5,409 nt of DNA from contig QNAT01000103.1 of NCBI GenBank assembly GCA_003641555.1, positions 1 through 5,409 of the forward strand, in the 5' to 3' direction. Below the pieces are notes generated by a model. That model searched no databases. It was given only the letters and a program-made list of their open reading frames with translations, and was not told where the DNA came from. The stretch is from Thermotoga sp. Its GTDB lineage: Bacteria; Thermotogota; Thermotogae; B3-G13. Positions 1 through 5,253 of this stretch are shown one piece after another (the stretch's first letter is position 1; the number at the start of each line of letters is the position of its first letter). The translations under genes and the position numbers were made by a program.

Positions 1-708
1 ATAAGTTATGTTAAAGGACTTACTCGTTGTTTTGTCTGTAAAAGCAATGGTTCCAGAGGTTGTCGAAAGACTGAGAAGATCGTTGAGCGGTTTAGATATA
101 TTATTCAAAGCCGTTTGCCCTCTGTAGGTAACACCTCTCAAGAATACATCTTTCACATTCAAAGTATATTGTCTGTATACTCCGTTTCCTAATTGCACTT
201 TTAAATGCTGATCGAAGTAGTTTACATCATCACTCGACTCAGGTGTATTCAACGTACCGTCATCTTTGAAAGGTGTTATTCCATCTTTTGCACCGGAGAA
301 GATATGCCTACCTCCGACATCGGAAGCAGCGATCTGGACAACATGTTTTCTTAATTCACGCATCTCCACTGCTATTGCTTCACGATCTTCCTGCGTTAGG
401 GTACCATTTGCTCCTCTTATCGTTAATTCTTTCACTCTTCGCATGATACTCAACAATTCCTGGAGAGAAGAATCTGTCTGATTGATGAATGCGCGTGCTT
501 CACTGATATTATTGCCGTATTGCTTGATCTCTTTTAAGTTTGTAGATAGTGTTGAGATCCTCGTAGCAGCAACGACATCATCAGAAGGAAAACGAACCTC
601 TTTCCCACTTGCGAGTTGATCCTGATATTTATTCAATCTTGCCATTATACTATGGAGGTTGTACAATAAACTATTGTTTAACATGTTCTGTGTGACCCTT
701 ATAGGCAT
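1..708 (-). CDS. flgL: Flagellar hook-associated protein 3 (hook-filament junction), 3' end beyond window
   Basis: FlgL is the second hook-filament junction protein. It is exported through the flagellar type III apparatus and sits between FlgK and the first flagellin subunits. The 236 codons present are open to the left edge and no stop is seen, so only the N-terminal part is here. The start MPIRVTQNMLNNSLLYNLHS, followed by LNKYQDQLASGKEVRFPSDD (residues 25-44), is the conserved flagellin-like D0/D1 N-terminus of FlgL. Residues 120-139 (RKHVVQIAASDVGGRHIFSG) match the family segment that leads into the variable domain. The missing C-terminus should hold the matching D1/D0 helices. The gene follows flgK by about 37 nt. 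I chose ATG at 708 because it places RVTQ near the N-terminus as in relatives. An in-frame GTG at 720 has a better-spaced AAGGAG (726-731, 5 nt away) and would add four residues, so the start is not certain. Confidence 0.95.
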   Translation of the reverse strand, partial: MPIRVTQNMLNNSLLYNLHSIMARLNKYQDQLASGKEVRFPSDDVVAATRISTLSTNLKEIKQYGNNISEARAFINQTDSSLQELLSIMRRVKELTIRGANGTLTQEDREAIAVEMRELRKHVVQIAASDVGGRHIFSGAKDGITPFKDDGTLNTPESSDDVNYFDQHLKVQLGNGVYRQYTLNVKDVFLRGVTYRGQTALNNISKPLNDLLSLSTTSGTIAFTDKTTSKSFNITY

Positions 709-717
709 ATATACATT

Positions 718-731
718 CACCTCTTCTCCTT
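718..731 (-). promoter_or_regulatory. flgL ribosome binding region with two possible starts
   Basis: The minus strand reads AAGGAGAAGAGGTGAATG here. AAGGAG lies 5 nt before an in-frame GTG (718-720). GAGG (720-723) lies 11 nt before the ATG at 708. Both codons are in the flgL frame. Spacing alone favours GTG and family alignment favours ATG. The nearer ATG (714-716) is out of frame and soon stops. Confidence 0.6.
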
Positions 732-745
732 AAACTCGTTTCGCT

Positions 746-2611
746 TTATCTACCAACTATACCGAGCCCGTTGACTACCTTATCTAACATTTCGTCGATC
801 GCCGTAACCACACGTGCCGATGCATTGAAGGCATGCTGGTAGAGTACCATCTTCGACATCTCTTCATCTATAGAAACCCCTTTTACTTTTTCTCTTTCAT
901 TTGTTACCTGTTTTATCATGATCTCGTTGTTATGCCATAGATTTTTTGCTGTTTCTGAATCTGTGCCCAATTCTGAAATTAACCCTGTGAAAAAATCGTT
1001 GAAAGACATGCTGCAGTTATGCAACACGTGCTGGGTCTTCAGAGCAGCTATCTTTAAAGCGTTTGAATTACTTCCTGGGCCCAATGCTTCCTTTTCATCA
1101 TCGGATATCAATCCATCACCATTCGTATCGGTAGATTTACCAGCGTCTGCGGCTATATACAATGGATTATTTTCAACGAGCCCATTCACATCTACCTTGA
1201 GCGCCGCACCTTCTTTCGGTGTACCAAGCATATAATCATGCTCATCTTTTGATTCGTCAAGATAAGTGGAGTAGTCCAACATATTATGAGAATCAACGGT
1301 AAAACCCAGTGACTGCAGCAATCCATCCTTGTCATTTATCGTTACATTTGATGCAAGATCATAAGATACACTGGCAGTTGCCCTCAAAGCGAGTTGATTA
1401 TCAGGACCTAAAGATGCCTCTACCCCAGATTTCAATGCATTTATCTTATCTATCAAGTCTTGCAAAGATTCTTTTGAAGCATTTACAGAAATGTCTGTAT
1501 CGTTTATAGATATCCTGTATGTTTTCTCATCTATAGAGCTCACGTTTGATAAAAGGGCTGAAGATGAAACCACACCATACTTTCCCATTATTTTGTACAC
1601 AGTATCATCCTTTACTTCAAACGGTTTGAAAAAATCCACCCCATGAGCACCATTAGCGCCAAAACCAGACTCGTGTATTTCATTGACCCTGTCTATGAAT
1701 TCGAAGGAGAATTCATCCAATTTATTCGTATATTTCTTTAGAATATCATCTCTGAGTGAGAAGAGTGAGTTCAATTTACCGTTGTTAACCTGAACACGGT
1801 TGTTGAACAGGTAAATATCATGAAAGGTGCTGCCATCTGACCTTTCTCGGATCTCAAATGGGACACTTGTATTGCCTACAACGATTCCCTGTGCACCTAA
1901 GAGAACTTTAACTTCTCCGTTATTCTTTTCTTTTACATTTATGTCTATCAATCCCGATAATTCATCGAGAAGTTTATCTCTTTTATCCAGTAAATCATTT
2001 GGCTGTCCCGAAGAGAGAGAAGAAACCCTTATCTTTCCATTCAGATTAGCCAATTGAGCAGTAATGGTATTGATTTTATCAGTTATATTCACTATTTCAT
2101 TGTCAACCTGTTTTCGAAATCCCTGCAGTTCCGAATAAACGTTTTTTAAACTCACACCCAATTCTTTCGCAGTTTCTACCAACTGTGCCCTTGCGGCTTC
2201 ATCAGAAGGTGAGTTAGATAATTCTTCGACAGCTTGCCAGAATCTATCGAGGAGATTTCTTATACCATTATCGGAAGGTTCGTTGAACAATTCCTCAACC
2301 ATGTGAAGATTTTCAAACGTGTTTTGCCATTTATTCAAGTATTGATTGATATGTCGGTACTGTCTATCTAAGAAAGCATCACGTATTCGTTCTATCCTTT
2401 TGAGTTGAACACCTGTTCCGAATTGAACCATTGTCCCCCCAATGGTCGGAACAGTTAACGGAAGAGTGGTTTCCAGATCTACTCTTTGGCGGGAATAGCC
2501 ATCCGTGTTAGCATTCGATACATTATGTGAAACAACAGACATCCCTGCCTTCTGTGCATAGGTTCCAAGTATTGCTGTATTCAAGGATCCAAATATCGAA
2601 AGACCTGGCAT
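746..2611 (-). CDS. flgK: Flagellar hook-associated protein 1 with an EF-hand loop
   Basis: FlgK forms the first ring of the hook-filament junction after export with the FlgN chaperone. The protein is 621 aa, somewhat longer than the roughly 550 aa enteric proteins. The N-terminal part is typical: residues 1-20 (MPGLSIFGSLNTAILGTYAQ) and 24-41 (MSVVSHNVSNANTDGYSR). The C-terminus is also typical: EEMSKMVLYQHAFNASARVV (583-602) and IDEMLDKVVNGLGIVGR (605-621). A helical D1 region covers about 80-220. The middle (about 230-490) is the variable domain. Residues 495-506 (DTNGDGLISDDE) form a canonical EF-hand calcium loop just before the conserved GSNSNALKIAALKTQ segment (513-527). The only cysteine is C533. 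The ATG follows the flgN stop by 3 nt, with AAGGGG 6 nt upstream inside the end of flgN, which suggests translational coupling. Identity is very secure; calcium binding is inferred from the motif. Confidence 0.97.
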   Translation of the reverse strand: MPGLSIFGSLNTAILGTYAQKAGMSVVSHNVSNANTDGYSRQRVDLETTLPLTVPTIGGTMVQFGTGVQLKRIERIRDAFLDRQYRHINQYLNKWQNTFENLHMVEELFNEPSDNGIRNLLDRFWQAVEELSNSPSDEAARAQLVETAKELGVSLKNVYSELQGFRKQVDNEIVNITDKINTITAQLANLNGKIRVSSLSSGQPNDLLDKRDKLLDELSGLIDINVKEKNNGEVKVLLGAQGIVVGNTSVPFEIRERSDGSTFHDIYLFNNRVQVNNGKLNSLFSLRDDILKKYTNKLDEFSFEFIDRVNEIHESGFGANGAHGVDFFKPFEVKDDTVYKIMGKYGVVSSSALLSNVSSIDEKTYRISINDTDISVNASKESLQDLIDKINALKSGVEASLGPDNQLALRATASVSYDLASNVTINDKDGLLQSLGFTVDSHNMLDYSTYLDESKDEHDYMLGTPKEGAALKVDVNGLVENNPLYIAADAGKSTDTNGDGLISDDEKEALGPGSNSNALKIAALKTQHVLHNCSMSFNDFFTGLISELGTDSETAKNLWHNNEIMIKQVTNEREKVKGVSIDEEMSKMVLYQHAFNASARVVTAIDEMLDKVVNGLGIVGR

Positions 2612-2614
2612 ATT

Positions 2615-3109
2615 TCACCCCTTCAAATCTATTATGGGTAATGTTTTATCTCCATCTTCTTTTTTACCGATGCTGTCATAAGCTTTAATAGACCTGGTAG
2701 GTTTTATCACCAGATCGAGAAGGAGTCCTATATATCCTAAATTGAGCTGTAGAAGGTCGTTTATTCCAATATTGATCATAGCCACCGTATTGAGAAGTTT
2801 CAAGAGCTTGGTAACTCTTTCTTCCAGCTGTTTTCTCTCTGCGATTTGCAGATAAAAAAGCAACTCTCCTACATTTTTTGCTTCAACCCCATAGGAATCC
2901 ACGAGGACATCGAAATAATCCTGCCTCTTGAGATCGAGTTTCTGTAGAGTAGATATATACGATTTTTCTTCTGATATAACCTTTCTTAGCTCTTCGATAT
3001 CTCCTATTAGAATGAGTGAACGTTTTTTCTCAAGCAAGCCTTTCAATCTTTTATACCATTTGATCTCTTCATCTAAAGTACTGGTAAAAACCTCGAGATA
3101 GCTATCCAT
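2615..3109 (-). CDS. flgN: FlgN-family chaperone for FlgK and FlgL
   Basis: FlgN proteins are cytosolic, mostly helical chaperones that bind the C-termini of FlgK and FlgL and bring them to the flagellar export gate. This protein is 164 aa and almost entirely helical and charged. LDEEIKWYKRLKGLLEKKRS (12-31) resembles the family's first helix. The C-terminal stretch around residues 107-135 (NTVAMINIGINDLLQLNLGY and following) resembles the segment that binds substrate. Its place between flgM and flgK is the usual one. Two in-frame ATGs lie upstream, at 3136 and at 3118 (the latter overlapping the flgM stop as ATGA), but neither has a usable ribosome binding site. The ATG at 3109 has AAGGA 8 nt upstream and gives the expected N-terminus MDSYLEVF. 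The sequence is weakly conserved in the family, so the call rests on both sequence pattern and context. Confidence 0.88.
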   Translation of the reverse strand: MDSYLEVFTSTLDEEIKWYKRLKGLLEKKRSLILIGDIEELRKVISEEKSYISTLQKLDLKRQDYFDVLVDSYGVEAKNVGELLFYLQIAERKQLEERVTKLLKLLNTVAMINIGINDLLQLNLGYIGLLLDLVIKPTRSIKAYDSIGKKEDGDKTLPIIDLKG

Positions 3110-3114
3110 TATTT

Positions 3115-3411
3115 TCATCCTTTTCCAGAAAACCATTTGTTCACGAGATTCCTGGCTATTCTATCTGGATCAATCTTATAACTGCCACTTCTTATCTGTG
3201 CTTTTAACTTTCTGACTACTTCTTCTCGAACCAGAGGAACACGAGAGGCCTCTCGATTGATCTCAGCAAGACTTCTTCCCTTCGCAGAGATCTCCAGCTT
3301 ATCTTTTTCGAGAAACACTTTCTTCTTTCCCTTTGTTTCTTGAGTATTTTGAATTTTCTTTTTATATCCTTGATTCCCAAAAACTTCGTTTATCTTTCCT
3401 ATTCCATCCAT
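3115..3411 (-). CDS. flgM: Anti-sigma-28 factor
   Basis: FlgM binds sigma-28 (FliA/SigD) in the cytoplasm and blocks flagellin-class transcription until the hook is complete, after which FlgM is exported. The protein is 98 aa, the usual length. The first 35 residues are Lys/Gln-rich and probably disordered. The conserved sigma-binding part spans about 36-94 and includes DKLEISAKGRSLAEI (37-51), VPLVREEVVRKLKAQIRSGS (58-77) and YKIDPDRIARNLVNKWF (78-94). This matches the family pattern of a vRxexVxxLKxxIxxGxY motif followed by a short helix. I chose ATG at 3411 over an in-frame GTG at 3420 because the GTG lies inside the Shine-Dalgarno AAAGGGG (3420-3426), which is spaced 8 nt from the ATG. 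A sigma-28 promoter lies about 40 nt upstream, so FlgM is expected to be controlled by the factor it inhibits. flgN starts 5 nt after the stop. Confidence 0.96.
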   Translation of the reverse strand: MDGIGKINEVFGNQGYKKKIQNTQETKGKKKVFLEKDKLEISAKGRSLAEINREASRVPLVREEVVRKLKAQIRSGSYKIDPDRIARNLVNKWFSGKG

Positions 3412-3448
3412 CTCATTCACCCCTTTAAAGTTTCCAATTCTATCTTAT

Positions 3449-3475
3449 ATATCGGCAAAAAATGGGAAAAGTTTA
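3449..3475 (-). promoter_or_regulatory. Sigma-28 (FliA/SigD) promoter of flgM-flgN-flgK-flgL
   Basis: The minus strand has TAAA (3472-3475), then exactly 15 nt, then GCCGATAT (3449-3456). This matches the known sigma-28 consensus (TAAA, N14-16, GCCGATAW) in both boxes and spacing. The expected start of transcription is near 3442, about 30 nt before the flgM ATG. The -35 box overlaps the TAA (3473-3475) that ends the yvyF remainder. A sigma-28 promoter ahead of flgM is known in both Bacillus and enteric bacteria. Confidence 0.9.
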
Positions 3476-3595
3476 CCCTTTTTCCTTCTTCTTTTTATTT
3501 TCCTTGATATACATTTTATCTCTTCTTATCTTCTCCCTCAATGCCCTTTTGACTCTTAAACTTTCCTTTCGCAACTCTGCCAGACATTCCTCACA
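3473..3595 (-). pseudogene. In-frame 3' remainder of yvyF after a premature TAA
   Basis: Directly after the TAA at 3596-3598, and in the same frame, 40 sense codons run to a second TAA at 3473-3475. They begin CEECLAELRKES and end in a Lys-rich helical tail (KENKKKKEKG). The CxxC at the start is the partner expected for the CKRC at residues 81-84 of the upstream part, so this is the missing second half of the C-terminal zinc knuckle plus the tail of the YvyF family. No start codon with a good ribosome binding site lies in this stretch, so it is probably not translated alone. The tail has no further stops or frameshifts, so the break is either recent or a sequencing error. Confidence 0.8.
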
Positions 3596-3874
3596 TTACT
3601 CCCCATGAGTAATAGGCTTCCCACATCTTTTACAAGGATAAGGAGTAGTTCTGTTAATAACTCTACCTTTTTTTATGAACCTCAGGATCCACTTCTTTTC
3701 TACACCTGTTTTCTCTGAAACATCTGGAATCGAGGAGTTCGGATGCTCCCAGAGATAAGATTCCACCTTTGAGAATTTTTCATCTTCTATTTCCTGGCAT
3801 TGTGGGCACAGATCACCAGTTCCTCTCTTGATGAATAACTTTCCGCACATGGCACAATAAGCGAATTCTCCCAT
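3596..3874 (-). CDS. yvyF: YvyF-like flagellar-operon protein (TIGR03826 type), truncated
   Basis: This resembles the small zinc-ribbon/helix-turn-helix protein found between comF and flgM in many flagellar clusters (B. subtilis YvyF). Its biochemical role is unclear and a regulatory role in motility has been suggested. The 92 residues hold a zinc knuckle with C7, C10, C23 and C26 (CAMC and CPQC). A MerR-like helix-turn-helix follows at about 48-72 (SIPDVSEKTGVEKKWILRFI), then half of a second zinc knuckle (C81, C84: CKRC). The reading frame then hits TAA at codon 93, while relatives continue for about 40 residues. The joined length of about 132 aa matches the family (B. subtilis YvyF is about 139 aa). 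I chose ATG at 3874 because AAAAGG lies 8 nt upstream and the N-terminus (MGEFAYCAMCGKLF) then lines up with relatives. The GTG at 3883 and ATG at 3880 are too close to that site. It follows comF by 5 nt. Confidence 0.85.
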   Translation of the reverse strand: MGEFAYCAMCGKLFIKRGTGDLCPQCQEIEDEKFSKVESYLWEHPNSSIPDVSEKTGVEKKWILRFIKKGRVINRTTPYPCKRCGKPITHGE

Positions 3875-3879
3875 CTCCA

Positions 3880-4611
3880 TCACCTTTTATTCCCTTGCCA
3901 TTTTGATCTTGCAACGGTAAAGGAGCAAACCCTTTGAGCTCCATACGTTTTCAGTGCCCGCGAACAACCTTCTACTGTTGCACCAGTTGTAAATACATCA
4001 TCGATCAATATCACATTTTTGCCTATTACATCTACTATGTAGTTCTTGTCCACAGTAAAAATGTCCTTCATATTTTCTAATCTTTCCTCCTCACTCAAGT
4101 TTATTTGCTCCAGAGGTTGCCTCCTGAATTTAAGTACAGAATAACATGGGATACCTAAACGCTTTGAAATCTCTCTTGCCATTAGATATGTCTGGTTGTA
4201 TCCCCTATTTCTTTTAGCTCTATTACTTAATGGGACGAAAGTTATGATAGATTTGTTGAGATTTAGATCCGAATCCATTATAAGCTTAATGAGATAAGAA
4301 GAAAACAGAACTGCCAGTCGGGGATGGTCATGATACTTTAACTCGATGAGCAATTTCTTTAAAGTTCCACTGTATGTTCCATAAGATCTGTTGTAACTAA
4401 AACTCCATTTTCTTCTTTTACACCTTTTGCACATGCCATCTTTCGGTGCGGATTTTAGAGGTAGATCACACTTCACACATCTCAATCCTTTTGTTCTTTT
4501 CACTTCTCGAAGGCATTCCTCACATACCAGTTCTCCATGGGTTTCTTTTCCACAGATCAGACAATATGTCGGAAAGAGTATACGAGATACGTCTCCTAAT
4601 AAATTTGACAT
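3880..4611 (-). CDS. comF: ComF-family amidophosphoribosyltransferase-like protein
   Basis: ComF (ComFC/GntX family) proteins are cytosolic PRTase-fold proteins linked to DNA uptake in competent bacteria; the reaction is not firmly known. The protein is 243 aa, the normal length. The N-terminal double zinc finger has C17/C20 (CLIC), C30/C33 (CEEC), C45/C48 (CVKC) and C61/C64 (CKRC). The family segments VPLSNRAKRNRGYNQ (126-140) and VILIDDVFTTGAT (200-212, the PRPP-binding loop) are both intact, so the fold should be functional. The frame stays open for 23 more codons upstream to an ATG at 4680, but those codons are the tRNA-Ala gene read in frame and are not part of the protein. The ATG at 4611 gives MSNLLGDVSRILFPTYCLIC, a normal family N-terminus. 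It has no Shine-Dalgarno and lies 2 nt after the tRNA 3' end. yvyF follows 5 nt after the stop. Confidence 0.94.
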   Translation of the reverse strand: MSNLLGDVSRILFPTYCLICGKETHGELVCEECLREVKRTKGLRCVKCDLPLKSAPKDGMCKRCKRRKWSFSYNRSYGTYSGTLKKLLIELKYHDHPRLAVLFSSYLIKLIMDSDLNLNKSIITFVPLSNRAKRNRGYNQTYLMAREISKRLGIPCYSVLKFRRQPLEQINLSEEERLENMKDIFTVDKNYIVDVIGKNVILIDDVFTTGATVEGCSRALKTYGAQRVCSFTVARSKWQGNKR

Positions 4612-4613
4612 AG

Positions 4614-4686
4614 TGGAGTCGACGGGATTCGAACCCGCTACCTCTTCCTTGCGAAGGAAGCGCGCTCCCTGTTGCGCCACGACCCC
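4614..4686 (-). tRNA. tRNA-Ala, anticodon CGC
   Basis: The 73 nt fold fully as a cloverleaf. The acceptor GGGGTCG/CGACTCC is 7 bp and contains G3:U70, the identity pair of alanine tRNAs. The D stem is GCGC/GCGC with loop AACAGGGA. The anticodon stem CTTCC/GGAAG has loop TTCGCAA, giving anticodon CGC (reads GCG). The variable loop is AGGTA. The T stem GCGGG/CCCGT has loop TTCGAAT, with one G:U at its base. The discriminator is A. The 3' CCA is not encoded; the genome continues CTATG, whose ATG is the comF start. The gene begins 12 nt after the stop of the upstream Q/N-rich gene. I see no convincing promoter of its own, so it probably rides on the transcript from near 5070. Confidence 0.97.
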
Positions 4687-4698
4687 AATGCCAGCTAA

Positions 4699-5007
4699 TT
4701 ATCCTATAAGATTACGCGCGGGATTCTGCTGAAAGGTATTAGTTTGATTCCTCAAGGTATTAAGAGCATTATTAAGCTGCCGATTCCTTACTGCAAGATT
4801 GTTAGCGTTCATTCGCACACGATTTGCCGCTTCGGTGTTAGTTTGCCTTACTGCCTCATTAATTCTATTTTGAGTGTGTTGCCGATTTTGCCGATCGACG
4901 CGATTCCTCTGTTCGTTATTCGTGTTGATTTGCTGAGTTTGTGGGGGCTGTTGATTCAATTGCGTTGGTTGTATCTGGCTAATTCCATTAACATGATCTA
5001 AACGCAT
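4699..5007 (-). CDS. Small Q/N/R-rich protein of unknown function
   Basis: I do not recognise this protein. With the start used here it is 102 aa. It begins MRLDHVNGISQIQPTQLNQQ and then runs through a long stretch dominated by Gln, Asn, Arg and Thr. The last 40 residues (around VRMNANNLAVRNRQLNNALN) look helical, and it ends NPARNLIG. It has no cysteine, signal peptide or membrane segment, so it is probably cytosolic and partly disordered. It is the first gene after the promoter at 5075-5103, and tRNA-Ala follows its stop by 12 nt. Two starts compete: ATG at 5007 (GAGG 6 nt upstream) and ATG at 5019 (GAGG 11 nt upstream, four more residues). The open frame extends further to a TTG at 5103, but that codon is the -35 box. 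A flagellar role is possible from position only. That it is a real gene is likely but not certain, given the low-complexity composition. Confidence 0.6.
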   Translation of the reverse strand: MRLDHVNGISQIQPTQLNQQPPQTQQINTNNEQRNRVDRQNRQHTQNRINEAVRQTNTEAANRVRMNANNLAVRNRQLNNALNTLRNQTNTFQQNPARNLIG

Positions 5008-5045
5008 CTTTTCCCTCATATTAAGGATATCCTCAATATGAGATT

Positions 5046-5055
5046 TCACCTCCTT
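5046..5055 (-). promoter_or_regulatory. Strong Shine-Dalgarno without a well-placed start
   Basis: The minus strand reads AAGGAGGTGA, a near-perfect match to the 16S rRNA 3' end, about 15 nt into the predicted transcript. No ATG, GTG or TTG lies 5-10 nt downstream. The nearest is a TTG 12 nt away (5034-5036), which opens a 6-codon frame (MRISLI) whose TGA overlaps the ATG at 5019. This could be a tiny coupled leader or a chance match. Confidence 0.4.
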
Positions 5056-5074
5056 GTGTTTTAATCTCATCCTT

Positions 5075-5103
5075 ATTATATCAAAAAAAGTGGAACAGTT
5101 CAA
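5075..5103 (-). promoter_or_regulatory. Sigma-70/sigma-A type promoter for the Q/N-rich gene, tRNA-Ala and comF
   Basis: On the minus strand TTGAAC (5098-5103) is followed by exactly 17 nt and then TATAAT (5075-5080). The -10 is perfect and the -35 matches four of six. Transcription should start near 5068. No terminator is visible between here and flgM, so the tRNA, comF and yvyF probably share this promoter. Confidence 0.85.
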
Positions 5104-5114
5104 AAAATTGCCAC

Positions 5115-5144
5115 TTGATCTTCAAAGATGTGATTATATATAAT
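5115..5144 (+). promoter_or_regulatory. Possible divergent promoter, weak evidence
   Basis: On the plus strand TTGATC (5115-5120), 18 nt, then TATAAT (5139-5144) fits the sigma-70 pattern. The -10 lies inside the 16-bp palindrome and points away from the operon. No gene follows within reach in this window, so it may drive a small RNA, a gene beyond the edge, or nothing. AT-rich sequence gives such matches by chance. Confidence 0.3.
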
Positions 5145-5162
5145 CATTGCAAAATGAAGATC
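5117..5162. repeat. Nested palindrome upstream of the operon promoter
   Basis: TGATTATATATAATCA (5131-5146) is a perfect 16-bp palindrome. It is flanked by a perfect 8-bp inverted pair, GATCTTCA (5117-5124) and TGAAGATC (5155-5162), centred one base away. The block lies 13 nt upstream of the -35 box at 5098-5103. It could be an operator for a dimeric regulator or an AT-rich hairpin. It lacks the GC stem and T-run of an intrinsic terminator. Confidence 0.55.
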
Positions 5163-5253
5163 ATTTAACATCTGGATCGGGTCAGCCATAGAGACACAGA
5201 GAAAACATTAATTAAAGTATGATGCAAGATGTAATTGTTTCTGAATTTAAGTC

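Noticed and set aside
918..1235. A plus-strand open frame of 105 codons, and other plus-strand frames at 266-481, 1309-1509, 1827-2057 and 4427-5001.
   Set aside because: Each lies opposite a gene on the minus strand (flgL, flgK, comF or the Q/N-rich gene). None resembles a known protein, and they are best explained as shadows.
3596..3598. Recoding of the yvyF stop as selenocysteine or pyrrolysine.
   Set aside because: The codon is TAA; selenocysteine uses TGA and pyrrolysine uses TAG. Simple loss, error or low-level readthrough remain.
4590..4598. A GGAGA inside the start of comF (LLGD codons), as a ribosome binding site for a later start.
   Set aside because: No ATG, GTG or TTG follows in frame at usable distance; only ATA does. 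A later start would also cut into the conserved N-terminus.
4612..4680. A 23-residue N-terminal extension of ComF starting at an ATG at 4680 (MAQQGARF...).
   Set aside because: These codons are the tRNA-Ala gene read in frame. The complete cloverleaf and the normal family N-terminus at 4611 show that the extension is an artefact.
4687..4725. A separate promoter for the tRNA around GATAAT just upstream.
   Set aside because: The -10 is only fair, and the sequence 17 nt further upstream (GAATCC) is a poor -35.
5020..5103. A longer version of the Q/N-rich protein starting at TTG 5103 or ATG 5070.
   Set aside because: TTG 5103 is the -35 box, and ATG 5070 falls at or before the expected transcription start and lacks a ribosome binding site.
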